Below are positions 15,344-24,109 of a DNA stretch of 24,449 bases, one piece after another. The translations under genes and the position numbers were made by a program. The notes under the pieces were generated by a model. It ran no database searches and was not told the origin of the DNA. It saw only the letters and a program-made list of their open reading frames with translations. The DNA is from SHZI01 sp964407855 (GTDB taxonomy: Bacteria > Pseudomonadota > Gammaproteobacteria > Steroidobacterales > GCA-2729495), in contig CAYOXI010000038.1 of assembly GCA_964407855.1 (NCBI GenBank), forward strand, positions 1 through 24,449. The letters are read 5' to 3'. Numbering within the stretch: position 1 is the first letter of the stretch; every line of letters begins with the position of its first letter.

Positions 15344-18300
15344 ATGTCGTCTTTGAACTTCCTTGATGGCCTGAAGAACCCGCGCCGATGGCTGACGCTC
15401 GGGATACTTCTCGCAGCACTGCTGGCAAGTCAAGCGCATGCTGCTGACAAGGTCACGCTGTACAACGATGAGAACGGCTGGAAGCTGCAGGTCAATGGCA
15501 GTGACTTCTACATCAAGGGCGTTGTGTGGGGCTACACCCCGATTGGCGAGAACTACACGTACAACCTGTGGGGCCAGTCAGATGAAAACGTCAGAAAAGT
15601 CCTCGACTACGATTTCGGGCTGTTGAAAGCCGCTGGGGTCAATGCGGTGCGCAGCTTCAACATCATGCCGCCGAAGTGGATCACGTACATCTACCAGGAG
15701 TACGGGGTCATGATGGTGATCAATCCGCTGCTGGGACGGTATGGCGCGACAATCGGCGGCAAATGGGTGCCCTTTACCGACTACTCCGACCCGCTCACGC
15801 GGGCAACCCTGAAGAAGGAAGCGCTGGAACTGGTCAGCCAGTACAAGGACGTCCCCGGGGTGCTGATGTTCGCCTTCGGCAACGAGAGCAACTACGGCTT
15901 GTCCTGGAAGAGTTTCGAAATCGAGAATCTTCCGGAAGGGGAGCAGAACACCGCCAAGGCCCGCTATCTGTACAGCCTTTTCAACGAGGTCATGCAGGAG
16001 GGCAAGAAGATCGCTCCGAATCACCTGTTCACGTTCGTCAACGGCGACCTGCAGTATATTGATCTGATCGCCGAGATCTGCACCGACCTTGATCTGCTCG
16101 GTGTCAACGCCTATCGCGGCAAGAACTTCACTGACCTGTGGGCAACGGTCGCGGAGAAGCTTGACGTGCCGGTGGCATTCTTCGAGTTCGGAGCTGATGC
16201 GTTCAATGCGCGCACCTTCACCGAAGATCAGGTGTCGCAGGCAGAATTCCTGAAGAGCCAATGGCAGGAGATGTACAACAAGAGTCATGGCAATGGAGAA
16301 GAAGGCAACGCGATCGGTGGCTTTGTCTTCGAGTGGCGCGACGAGTGGTGGAAGTACCTGCAGGAGGAGCGGCTCGATATACACGATACCAACGCGTCGT
16401 GGGCCAACCAGGGCTACCCTAATGATTTCGTTCCCGGCAAGAACAACATGAATGAAGAGTGGTGGGGAATTGCTGCTCTCGGCACGTTTAATGCTGATGG
16501 CGTAGCCATCGCCAGGCCGCGCATGGCATACGACGTGCTCTCGGAGATCTGGCGGGTAGACCCCTACCAGTACAAGAAGGAAGCCATCAACCAGGCCTTC
16601 AGTAATATCGATATGGACTACCTGGCGCTGAAGAGCGAAGTGCGTGAGCTCAGGAGTGCAGGTCAGGAGAAGAGAAAGCTGCTGCGCTTTACCGGCGGCA
16701 GCCTGAAGGCGGAGTTTGCCATGAAGGCAAGCGAGGCTGACATCGAACTATTTGGCGATGACGGCGACGAGTTTTCCGACGGACAGATGGTATTCCTGGA
16801 TTTCGCTTTCAGCCCGACTGCGAAAATCGACGGGCAATTTACCGTAAACGTGCTGGGAAACGTCGCTGACCTGGAGCCGCTGGAAATCCAGTACGGGCGA
16901 CGTGGCGCGGCCGTCGATGTGGTGGGCCTGAACCCTGATTCCAATATCCCTGGCCCCGTTTCACCCACCATCACATTCAACGACCGCGAGCGCGTCGAAA
17001 TTTACGATTTCAGCGCAACCTACGAAGGCGAACTGGCAGATATAGAGGTTTTCTATCACACGCCCCGTTACCACTGGAAATACGAGGGTGACTTCTTCGG
17101 CCTGATCCGGGAAGCCACTGACATCGATGGGCAGGACATCTGGAACGCCAAGGCGCCCGAGGGTATCGAGTTTGCCGGCAAGCAGTCCCTCGAAGGACTC
17201 AAGTTTGTCATCGGCCCGGAAATCTACTGGGGCGCCAATCCCAAGGCGGTGCTCAAGTACAGCTCGCTATTCAACAAGGCGCTGCCATTTCTCGGCAGTT
17301 CGAGACTGGGCCAGACCGAATTCACCGTGATCTTCTCGGAAGACCTCGACCGGCTGGGCGACAGCGCCACCGCAACCAGCGCCACGGAACGCGAGACCCG
17401 GCAGGCCACGCTGTATACCAGAACCGACCTCACGGCAGACATCCGGCTTGAGCTGGGCGGCATTATCGCCAGTACCGAGAAGCGGGACGACGTCTACGAT
17501 CGCGTGGAAGGTACTGAGATCCTGCTTGACGAGATCGACTGGAGTGACACGCTCGGATTCAAGGCAAAACTGAGTTTCCCGGTGTTCGGTGCACTCGGCT
17601 ACCTGGCCACACATCAAGCGGGCCTGGTCGCCGATGGCGGGGATCAACTGACGGAGTTTGGTACGCGCCTGCCGTACGACGCGCTCGGCAACAAGCGCGA
17701 GTATGAAGCGGGCGTGATGATGAACTTTGGCAACTGGATGGTCTTTCCCCGCTACCTCCATCGCGACAATCTGGTTGATGCAAACCCGATCATCCCGCCG
17801 GAGATCGTCGGAGGTGACCTCCGGCCCGGCACCAATCCGCGCGACCGTGATAGCGACCCGTTTGCTGTCCTGGGCAACCGGGAAGCCCGCGCGGCCGAAC
17901 TGTTTGTGACGTATGACCCCACCGGAGCGACAAATTTCTACCAGTGGGACAATGACTTTCGGGAAGACGCGAAGTTTGCGTTCAATATCGGAGCGAACTA
18001 TACCGAGTATCCGACCGCAACCGACTCGTACCAGTTCTTCTTCGAGCCGACCCGAAGCAACCCCGCATTCGGTGTCGGACTGCCTCCGGAAGATGTCTGG
18101 GAGGTCTCCAGCAGGATGGTTTACAACCCGAGTGTCAACACGCGAATCATCGCCAATGTGCAACGTGGGTTCCTGCAGTCAACGGGCGACCCAAACGGCG
18201 GTACGCGGAAGTTCTGGGAGTTCGACGCCAAGGTCGTACTGGCTGATCGGCACGTGATCTCCGGTTACTTCAAGAAGGATGCGTTCGGGCCGTATGATTT

Positions 18301-18541
18301 CCATCGCCAGTTCAACATTACCTTCCCTGAGCAGTTCAAGCTCGAGTACACCCTGCTCCTGGATGAAGGCAAGAGGGAAGGCCGGTCTTCCCAGATCGGT
18401 CTTCGTATCCTGTACAGGTCGCTGGATGAGAACTCGCCTGGCGATGAATTCCTGGACGGTGAGAACGATTTTCTCACCCAGGGTGTCCTCTATTACATTC
18501 TGAATTTTGGTGGAACCAATCCACCTGGACGCAGGAATTGA
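15344..18541 (+). CDS. Clan GH-A glycosidase-like domain fused to a probable outer-membrane beta-barrel
   Basis: 1065 residues from ATG 15344 (AGAGAGAG upstream). The signal peptide ends ASQAHA (residue 33). Residues about 35-405 are a GH2/GH5/GH72-like TIM barrel: FYIKGVVWG, FAFGNES with E181 as expected acid/base, LGVNAYRG, FFEFGAD with E281 as expected nucleophile, then GGFVFEWRDEWW. Residues about 410-446 are charged and helical, possibly a coiled coil (YLALKSEVRELRSAGQEKRKLL). From about 447 to the end the chain shows alternating polar/hydrophobic strands rich in Tyr, Phe and Gly separated by acidic loops (for example VFLDFAFSPTAKIDGQFTVNV and REYEAGVMMNFGNWMVFPRY) and ends near GVLYYILNFGG, as in outer-membrane barrels. 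I infer an envelope protein combining glucan trimming or binding with passage across the outer membrane. The family of the catalytic half is uncertain. Confidence 0.78.
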   Translation: MSSLNFLDGLKNPRRWLTLGILLAALLASQAHAADKVTLYNDENGWKLQVNGSDFYIKGVVWGYTPIGENYTYNLWGQSDENVRKVLDYDFGLLKAAGVNAVRSFNIMPPKWITYIYQEYGVMMVINPLLGRYGATIGGKWVPFTDYSDPLTRATLKKEALELVSQYKDVPGVLMFAFGNESNYGLSWKSFEIENLPEGEQNTAKARYLYSLFNEVMQEGKKIAPNHLFTFVNGDLQYIDLIAEICTDLDLLGVNAYRGKNFTDLWATVAEKLDVPVAFFEFGADAFNARTFTEDQVSQAEFLKSQWQEMYNKSHGNGEEGNAIGGFVFEWRDEWWKYLQEERLDIHDTNASWANQGYPNDFVPGKNNMNEEWWGIAALGTFNADGVAIARPRMAYDVLSEIWRVDPYQYKKEAINQAFSNIDMDYLALKSEVRELRSAGQEKRKLLRFTGGSLKAEFAMKASEADIELFGDDGDEFSDGQMVFLDFAFSPTAKIDGQFTVNVLGNVADLEPLEIQYGRRGAAVDVVGLNPDSNIPGPVSPTITFNDRERVEIYDFSATYEGELADIEVFYHTPRYHWKYEGDFFGLIREATDIDGQDIWNAKAPEGIEFAGKQSLEGLKFVIGPEIYWGANPKAVLKYSSLFNKALPFLGSSRLGQTEFTVIFSEDLDRLGDSATATSATERETRQATLYTRTDLTADIRLELGGIIASTEKRDDVYDRVEGTEILLDEIDWSDTLGFKAKLSFPVFGALGYLATHQAGLVADGGDQLTEFGTRLPYDALGNKREYEAGVMMNFGNWMVFPRYLHRDNLVDANPIIPPEIVGGDLRPGTNPRDRDSDPFAVLGNREARAAELFVTYDPTGATNFYQWDNDFREDAKFAFNIGANYTEYPTATDSYQFFFEPTRSNPAFGVGLPPEDVWEVSSRMVYNPSVNTRIIANVQRGFLQSTGDPNGGTRKFWEFDAKVVLADRHVISGYFKKDAFGPYDFHRQFNITFPEQFKLEYTLLLDEGKREGRSSQIGLRILYRSLDENSPGDEFLDGENDFLTQGVLYYILNFGGTNPPGRRN

Positions 18542-18545
18542 TTTC

Positions 18546-19286
18546 ATGAGTGAACGAGTTCAGCGGACGTCGCAGCGTGCATATGCCCGGATGGCCGGGG
18601 CGGTTCTCGGCAGCGTGATGGTGCTCATGGCTGGCTGCGGCTCGCCGGGCAGTGGCGATGGTGAAGTGATCAGCGAGATCGGTTTACCCACTGATACCCT
18701 GCTCGACCTCGCCTGCGCTGACGTCGGCATCTTTGCTGAGAGCTGCGTGCTCTCGGACCCCGAGAATCCGTTCCGGACCGCAGTCATCAGGGAGTTCGAT
18801 GTCAACAATCCCGACGCGGAGACAAAGTTCGACCTGGCCAACGAAATCCCGGCGGGGCCTACCGGCGCGAAGGCCCGCTTCTTTTTCTGGGCGACGGCAC
18901 TGGCACGTTTCCCTTCCGGCGAGAATCAGTGGTATACGGCGCGGGCGCTGCACGAGCTTTGGGACGCGGCGGGTGACCCGATCATCCAGACGCAGGCGCT
19001 CAGGGCCTATCGGTCAGTCCTGGACAACTTCTTCGGCTCGGTGACGTTCTTCGAGTGCTGCGCGGGCCTCGATCCGAATAACCCGGGCGCGCCGGTAGCC
19101 TTCCCGGCGACCCTGAACGAGTTGACGGCGGACAACCTCTACCGGGTGGACTCCACCGGATGGGCGCAGCTGGTGCCCGGCGCGCCGTTGCTGACGCTGG
19201 CGCTGATCGGCGAATGGGGCTACACCTACCGGCCGGCTACGCCCCCGCTGTTCGCTGATGGCCTGGTCTTCGTCAACGTTTTCTAG
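18546..19286 (+). CDS. Lipoprotein of unknown function
   Basis: 246 residues from ATG 18546, with CAGGAA about ten bases upstream and four bases after the previous stop. A lipobox LMAGC (Cys31) marks a lipoprotein. The mature part contains LACADVGIFAESC, a run PAGPTGAKARFFFWATALARFPSGENQWYTARALHEL that looks helical, and FFECCAGLDPNN with two adjacent cysteines; the four mature-part cysteines could form disulfides. I recognise no enzymatic motif. Its position between two glucan-processing envelope proteins and the tight spacing suggest a surface or periplasmic accessory, perhaps a partner of the barrel fusion. Confidence 0.8.
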   Translation: MSERVQRTSQRAYARMAGAVLGSVMVLMAGCGSPGSGDGEVISEIGLPTDTLLDLACADVGIFAESCVLSDPENPFRTAVIREFDVNNPDAETKFDLANEIPAGPTGAKARFFFWATALARFPSGENQWYTARALHELWDAAGDPIIQTQALRAYRSVLDNFFGSVTFFECCAGLDPNNPGAPVAFPATLNELTADNLYRVDSTGWAQLVPGAPLLTLALIGEWGYTYRPATPPLFADGLVFVNVF

Positions 19287-19303
19287 CGTGGCACGAGAAG
19301 CTG

Positions 19304-19331
19304 CCGGCTGCGAGGCGGCACGGCCAGCCGG
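19304..19331 (+). other. Intercistronic hairpin
   Basis: CCGGCTG (19304-19310) pairs with CAGCCGG (19325-19331), loop 14 bases, immediately before the ribosome site AGGA (19336-19339) of the next gene. There is no T-run, so it is not a classical terminator; it may affect RNA stability or translation. The stem is short. Confidence 0.3.
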
Positions 19332-19345
19332 GACCAGGACGCTAC

Positions 19346-21130
19346 ATGGGAAAACTCGTCGGCGTCTTCTGCCTGCTGGTGGCCACTGCGGAGCTGTTGC
19401 ATGGGAGTGCCAATGCCGGGGCTATTCCGGTGGAGCTGGAGCGGGTCGCCGAGGGCTGGCAACTGCTACGGGGCGGCGAGCCGTACTTCATTCGTGGCGC
19501 CGGCGGCAGCGGCTCGCTGCCGCAGCTGGCCGCTGCCGGGGCAAACTCGATACGCACCTGGGGGGCGGATGACCTCGACCCGCTGCTGGACGAGGCGCAC
19601 CGCCTCGGGCTGACCGTCACAATCGGCATCTGGCTGGGGCATGCACGCCACGGCTTCGACTACCGGGACGAGACCCAGGTTCGGGAGCAGTTCGAGCGGG
19701 CCCGCCGCACCGTACTGCGCTACAAGGACCATCCCGCGCTGCTGCTCTGGGGTATCGGCAACGAAATGGAGGGTTTCGAGGACGGCGACGACCCGGCGAT
19801 CTGGTCGGCCGTCAACGCCATCGCCGGGATGGTCAAGCAGCTGGACCCGGCCCACCCCACCATGACGGTGACCGCCGAGATCGGCGGGCGCCGGATCGCC
19901 AGCCTGGCCGAGTGCTGTCCGGCGATTGACATCCACGGGATCAATTCCTACGGCGGTGCGCCGTCCCTGCCCGACCGGTATCGCGCCGCCGGTGCGACCA
20001 GGCCCTATATCCTGACCGAGTTTGGGCATCCTGGCGCCTGGGAATCACCGCGCACCGGGTGGGATGCCCCGATCGAACTGACGAGCAGCGAGAAGGCGGA
20101 GTACTACCGGCGCAGCTACGCAGCTGCCGTGGCCGGTGCTCCTGGCCTGGCGCTCGGTTCCTACGCGTTCACGTGGGGCTACAAGATGGAAGCCACGGCA
20201 ACGTGGTTCGGGATGTTCCTGGCCGATGGCGCACGGCTTGCCGCGATCGACACCATGACTGAACTGTGGTCGGGCCAGCCGCCAGCCAACCGTGCACCGA
20301 TCGTGCAACCCCTGGTGGCGCGTGGCGCTACGGAGCTGGACCCCGGCGCCAGGCTCCGGGTGGATGCCGGGGCTTCCGATCCGGAAGGAGGCGAGCTGCA
20401 GGTTCGCTGGGCGCTGCGTCGGGAGGACAACGAGTATTCGACAGGGGGCGACTTCCGTCCGATGCTGCCTGACATCGACGGCGCAATACTGGCGGCCGGA
20501 AATGACCATGCGCGGGTCCGCATGCCGCAGGAACCCGGCGCGTATCGATTGTTCTTCCAGGCGTACGACGACGCGGGCAATGCGGCCACGGCCAACCTGC
20601 CGCTGCTCGTCAAGGGCAAGCCGGGTGTCCCGTTACCGGTCTACGTCTATCACGACGACCTCGAGGGCATGCCCTGGGTACCGTCCGGCTGGATGGGGAA
20701 CATCAAGGCACTGACCATCGACGGCAAGTACGCGGAGAACCCGCACGCCGGGAAGCATGCGATCAAACTGCGATATGACGGTGAGTTCGGCTGGGTCGGT
20801 GTCGCCTGGCAGCACCCGGCAGACAACTGGGGCGAACAGGATGGCGGTCATGACCTTACCGGCGCAAGCTCCCTTGAGCTGTGGGCGCGCGGGGAATTTG
20901 GCGGTGAACGGGTTTCCTTCGGCGTCGGCCTCATCGGCCAGGATGCGGCTTTCCCCGACTCGGGCAAGCACGAGCTCCGGGACATCGTCCTCAAGCCAGG
21001 TTGGGAGCGCTACCGCGTGCCACTCGGGAAAATCGACCTGTCGAGCATCAAGACCGGCTTTGTGGTCGTGATCGAGGGACAGCGGCGACCCGTCACGGTG
21101 CATCTCGACAGCATGCGCTTCATACGCTGA
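19346..21130 (+). CDS. Secreted clan GH-A glycosidase with Ig-like and CBM-like C-terminal domains
   Basis: 594 residues; AGGA six bases before ATG 19346; signal peptide ending GSANA (residue 24), no lipobox. Residues about 28-310 are a GH2/GH5-like TIM barrel: PYFIRGAGG, SIRTWGADD, LLWGIGNEMEG with E140 as expected acid/base, IDIHGINSYGG, YILTEFGHPG with E225 as expected nucleophile. Residues about 315-425 look Ig/PKD-like (NRAPIVQPLV, ASDPEGGELQVRW, YDDAGNAATA). Residues about 430-594 are a beta-sandwich (GKHAIKLRYDG, LELWARGEFGG, VTVHLDSMRFI), CBM-like. It resembles the N-terminal half of the 15344 gene in its opening W-x-L-x-x-G-x-x-(F/Y)-(F/Y)-I-(K/R)-G. It is probably a periplasmic or secreted beta-glucan oligosaccharide hydrolase or transglycosylase; last gene of the envelope operon. 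Confidence 0.85.
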   Translation: MGKLVGVFCLLVATAELLHGSANAGAIPVELERVAEGWQLLRGGEPYFIRGAGGSGSLPQLAAAGANSIRTWGADDLDPLLDEAHRLGLTVTIGIWLGHARHGFDYRDETQVREQFERARRTVLRYKDHPALLLWGIGNEMEGFEDGDDPAIWSAVNAIAGMVKQLDPAHPTMTVTAEIGGRRIASLAECCPAIDIHGINSYGGAPSLPDRYRAAGATRPYILTEFGHPGAWESPRTGWDAPIELTSSEKAEYYRRSYAAAVAGAPGLALGSYAFTWGYKMEATATWFGMFLADGARLAAIDTMTELWSGQPPANRAPIVQPLVARGATELDPGARLRVDAGASDPEGGELQVRWALRREDNEYSTGGDFRPMLPDIDGAILAAGNDHARVRMPQEPGAYRLFFQAYDDAGNAATANLPLLVKGKPGVPLPVYVYHDDLEGMPWVPSGWMGNIKALTIDGKYAENPHAGKHAIKLRYDGEFGWVGVAWQHPADNWGEQDGGHDLTGASSLELWARGEFGGERVSFGVGLIGQDAAFPDSGKHELRDIVLKPGWERYRVPLGKIDLSSIKTGFVVVIEGQRRPVTVHLDSMRFIR

Positions 21131-21869
21131 TTGCGGGGGCATGGATTGCCCTTGCGTGGGCAACGGCATCAGCAAGCGACCTGCCCGCATAGTCCTGCGC
21201 CCGAAACAGCCGGCCACTGATCCCGTCGTCGGCGAGTACGGGAACCAGGGCGCCAGGGATCACGCTGGACGGGTCATGAGGTGCGCTCGCACCGCCCATG
21301 TCGGTGCGCAGCCAGCCTGGATCCAGGAGATTCATCGTTACACCGGTGCCGGACAGGCTCGGGGCAAAGTCGCGAACGAACTTGTCGACGGCCGCTTTTG
21401 ACACCGCGTAAGCACTCAGCTCGGGCTGATTCTCGATGCCCGAGGTGACATTGACGACGCGGCCCCACTTTCTCCGGAGCATCAGGGGAACGAGGCGATT
21501 GCAGATCCGCGCCAGACTGATCACGTTGACTTCAAAACTGCTGCGATAGTCCTCTGCCGTGGTCTGCCAGGGATTGGCACGGTACGGGGCCATGATGGCC
21601 GCATTATTGATGAGAATATCCACCTGCGGGATCTGGTCGAGCATGTCGTCCAGCAGGGTGTCGACCTGGTCCTGATGGGCAAGATCCCCGGCGACCACGA
21701 TCACGGAAGCAGTCGTTGTCCGGAGGCTGGCAGCCAGCCCGGCCAGATGCTCCTTGCGCCGGGCATGGAGGACAACGTTGCAACCCAGGGCCGCGAGGGC
21801 CGTGGCGACCTGCAAACCCACGCCGCGGCTCGCACCGGTAACCAGCGACCATTTCCCTTGCAGGTTCAA
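21120..21869 (-). CDS. Short-chain dehydrogenase/reductase (SDR)
   Basis: 249 residues, classical SDR: cofactor motif TGASRGVG (11-18), NNAA (88-91) and the catalytic set N115, S143, Y154, K158 (YAVSK). It uses NAD(H) or NADP(H); substrate unknown. The start is a TTG at 21869, supported by AAGGAG eight to nine bases upstream and by MNLQGKWSLVTGAS having normal N-terminal spacing. Its 3' end overlaps the last 11 bases of the convergent glycosidase gene. Nothing links it functionally to glucan use; it looks like the boundary of that locus. Confidence 0.9.
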   Translation of the reverse strand: MNLQGKWSLVTGASRGVGLQVATALAALGCNVVLHARRKEHLAGLAASLRTTTASVIVVAGDLAHQDQVDTLLDDMLDQIPQVDILINNAAIMAPYRANPWQTTAEDYRSSFEVNVISLARICNRLVPLMLRRKWGRVVNVTSGIENQPELSAYAVSKAAVDKFVRDFAPSLSGTGVTMNLLDPGWLRTDMGGASAPHDPSSVIPGALVPVLADDGISGRLFRAQDYAGRSLADAVAHARAIHAPAISV

Positions 21870-22005
21870 TACGGGGACTCCTTACTGATACGGCCATTCA
21901 ACCAGATCCACCGGGATTACCGAACACATCGGCACCAATCGAAGGCAGGCGCCTTGTGCATCGCACTAGAACGACGCATCACGCCTTGGCCGGACCTGCT
22001 CCCGC

Positions 22006-23319
22006 TCAGCGCTCGCGTGGCCACGCGTGGTGCATGTCGTCGATTACGAAAGTGTGGGCATGCCGATGCCGGCCAGCGTCACCGGCGATGTGCGGATGGT
22101 CCGCCGGCAGTTCGTCATGCTCGTGCGGGACAGACTCCGGATCGCCCGCGGGCCAGACCGCAAGGCCGATGCCGATTGCGACGGCGGCCAGCGCCGCGAG
22201 GAGGATGGCCGTCACCGGCAGTCCAAGGGCGGCGCCGGCCCAGCCGGCCAGGGGATAGGCGAGCAGCCAGCAGGCGTGGGACAGCGCAAACTGGGCCGCG
22301 AACACCGCCGGGCGGTCCTCGGCATTGGCCGAACGCCTGAGCAGCCGCCCGGAGGGCGTCTGTGCCGTCGAATACCCGAGGCCGAGCACGAACCACAGCG
22401 GCAGCAACCAGCCGTAACCGGGCAGTGCCGCGGCCGCGAGCGTGCCCACAACCAGCAACGACGCGCCTGCCAGCATCACGGCGCGGTCGGCCACCCGCTC
22501 CAGCAGTTTCGGCAGCGCCAGTGCCGCCACCATCGAGCCGCCGCCGAAGGCTGCCAGCGCCACCGCCATCGCCTGGTTGTCCAGGCCGAAGGTCGACCGC
22601 ACATAGACCACGGTGTTGACGATCACCAGTGCGCCCGCGGCGGCGACGGCCAGGTTGATCGCGAGCAGGCCGCGCAGCCGCGGTGTTGCCAGGTAGATGC
22701 GGATGCCACGCGTCGTGCGAGCGTAGATGCCGCGTGGCTGCGGGGGCTTCGGGCTCGGCAGCACGACCGAAACCACCAGAGCCGCCGACACCAGGAAGCC
22801 GATCACCGTGCCGGCGAACAGGTTGTGGAAGGAAATGAAGGCCAGCAGTGCCGCTGCCAGCATCGGACTGACCACGCTTTCGAGATCGTAGGCCAGGCGG
22901 GAGAGCGACAGGGCGCGCGTGTAGTCCTTCTCGTCCGGCAGGATGTCGGGAATCGTCGCCTGGAAAGTGGGCGTGAAGGCGGCCGAGGCTGATTGCAGCA
23001 CGAAGATCAGCACATACACCTGCCAGATCTCGGTGACGAAGGGCAACAGCATTGCGACCGCCGCGCGCACGATGTCCAGTGTGACCAGCATGGCACGACG
23101 CGGCACCCGCTCGGCGAAGGCCGACGCGATCGGTGCGACGCTGACGTAGGCAATCATCTTGATGGCGAGCGCCGTCCCCAGCACCGCACCCGCGTCGGCT
23201 CCGGCCAGATCGAAGGCCAGCAGGCCGAGTGCGACGGTCGCCAGGCCCGTCCCGACCAGGGCGATGACCTGGGCAAGAAAGAGATGGCGGTAGGTGCGGT
23301 TCCTGAGGATGTACAGCAT
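22006..23319 (-). CDS. MFS exporter with histidine-rich C-terminal tail (putative metal efflux)
   Basis: 437 residues; about 12 membrane segments starting YRHLFLAQVIALVGTGLATVALGLLAF, with PRRAMLVTLDIVRA between segments. After the last helix comes a cytoplasmic-type tail with nine histidines (PHEHDELPADHPH...RHRHAHTFVIDDMHHAWP). Such tails occur in NreB-type nickel-resistance carriers and in an MFS group found next to metal regulators, so metal export is the best guess. It diverges from a HupE/UreJ-type gene around a metal-operator-like palindrome, which supports this. ATG 23319 is the start; the ribosome site is weak. A 136-base gap (21870-22005) separates it from the SDR gene, with no clear promoter or terminator. 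Confidence 0.8.
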   Translation of the reverse strand: MLYILRNRTYRHLFLAQVIALVGTGLATVALGLLAFDLAGADAGAVLGTALAIKMIAYVSVAPIASAFAERVPRRAMLVTLDIVRAAVAMLLPFVTEIWQVYVLIFVLQSASAAFTPTFQATIPDILPDEKDYTRALSLSRLAYDLESVVSPMLAAALLAFISFHNLFAGTVIGFLVSAALVVSVVLPSPKPPQPRGIYARTTRGIRIYLATPRLRGLLAINLAVAAAGALVIVNTVVYVRSTFGLDNQAMAVALAAFGGGSMVAALALPKLLERVADRAVMLAGASLLVVGTLAAAALPGYGWLLPLWFVLGLGYSTAQTPSGRLLRRSANAEDRPAVFAAQFALSHACWLLAYPLAGWAGAALGLPVTAILLAALAAVAIGIGLAVWPAGDPESVPHEHDELPADHPHIAGDAGRHRHAHTFVIDDMHHAWPRER

Positions 23320-23333
23320 AAGGACTGCTATCC

Positions 23334-23352
23334 TATCCCCCAGTAGGGGATA
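23334..23352. promoter_or_regulatory. TATCCCC-N5-GGGGATA palindrome, probable metal-responsive operator
   Basis: A perfect 7-bp inverted repeat with 5-base spacer lies in the 39-base gap between the divergent exporter and HupE-like genes. C/G tracts flanked by TA/AT, and the CCCCCAGTA element inside it, resemble operators of the CsoR/RcnR copper, nickel and cobalt sensors. GGGGA (23346-23350) also serves as the ribosome site of the HupE-like gene, so binding would directly cover it. No regulator gene is visible in the window. Confidence 0.5.
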
Positions 23353-23358
23353 CCTTCA

Positions 23359-24096
23359 ATGCAGAGATTTTCCCGCGAGGTCCGCCCTCTCCATGGGCGC
23401 GGGCGGCCTGCCCTGATCACGCTCGCCGTTCTGCTCGGCCAGGTGCTGCTCGCCGGTACGGCCTTTGCCCACGCCGTCGCCGAAGGCGACAAGGGCTACA
23501 TCCAGGAGATCACCGGGGTACACCTGATCCCCTTCATCTACCTCGGGGCCAAGCACATGGTCACCGGATACGACCACATCCTGTTCCTGTTCGGCGTGAT
23601 CTTCTTTCTCTACCGGGCCAAACACATCGCGCTGTATGTCAGCCTGTTCGCCATCGGCCATTCGACGACGATGCTCGCGGGCGTCTATTTCAACATCGGC
23701 ATCAACAGCTACCTCATCGACGCGATCATCGGCCTCTCGGTGGTTTACAAGGCGCTCGACAACCTGGGGGCCTATCAGCGCTGGTTCGGCTTCCAGCCGG
23801 ATACCCGTGCGGCGACGCTGATCTTCGGCTTTTTCCACGGCTTCGGGCTCTCAACCAAGATCATCGAGTACGAAATCTCGCCGGACGGACTGGTGCCCAA
23901 CCTGCTGGCCTTCAACGTGGGCGTCGAGATCGGCCAGCTGCTGGCGCTGTTCGCGATCCTGATCGTGATCAGCTACTGGCGGAAACGGCCCAGCTTCTGG
24001 CAGCACGCCTACACCATGAACGTCGCGCTGATGGCGGCCGGCTTCCTGCTGACCGGCTACCAGATCGCAGGCTTCTTCCTTGCCCCCGTGAGCTGA
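23359..24096 (+). CDS. HupE/UreJ-type membrane protein (putative nickel/cobalt transport)
   Basis: 245 residues with an N-terminal signal segment (cleavage near AFA, residue 37) and about six membrane helices. Family-type motifs: KHMVTGYDHILFLFG, AIGHSTTMLAG, FGFFHGFGLS and FNVGVEIGQL, with His and Asp placed as in HupE/UreJ proteins that move nickel or cobalt. ATG 23359 has GGGGA eight bases upstream. It is followed after 13 bases by a membrane-anchor protein, a pairing I recall from other proteobacterial metal loci. The metal and direction of transport are inferred. Confidence 0.85.
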   Translation: MQRFSREVRPLHGRGRPALITLAVLLGQVLLAGTAFAHAVAEGDKGYIQEITGVHLIPFIYLGAKHMVTGYDHILFLFGVIFFLYRAKHIALYVSLFAIGHSTTMLAGVYFNIGINSYLIDAIIGLSVVYKALDNLGAYQRWFGFQPDTRAATLIFGFFHGFGLSTKIIEYEISPDGLVPNLLAFNVGVEIGQLLALFAILIVISYWRKRPSFWQHAYTMNVALMAAGFLLTGYQIAGFFLAPVS

Positions 24097-24109
24097 CAGG
24101 ATTCACGTC

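Noticed and set aside
14367..15428. Long minus-strand open frame (353 codons) opposite the pseudo-GH16
   Set aside because: It mirrors a well-supported GH16 homologue with a lipoprotein signal; the translation shows no family motif and comes from GC-rich codon positions.
21942..21955. AAGGC-AGGC-GCCTT hairpin downstream of the exporter gene
   Set aside because: Only five base pairs and no T-run on the relevant strand, so not supported as a terminator.
22027..22992. Plus-strand open frame (321 codons) opposite the MFS exporter
   Set aside because: Composition is Gln/Arg/His-rich, typical of the reverse of a membrane protein; no homology recognised.
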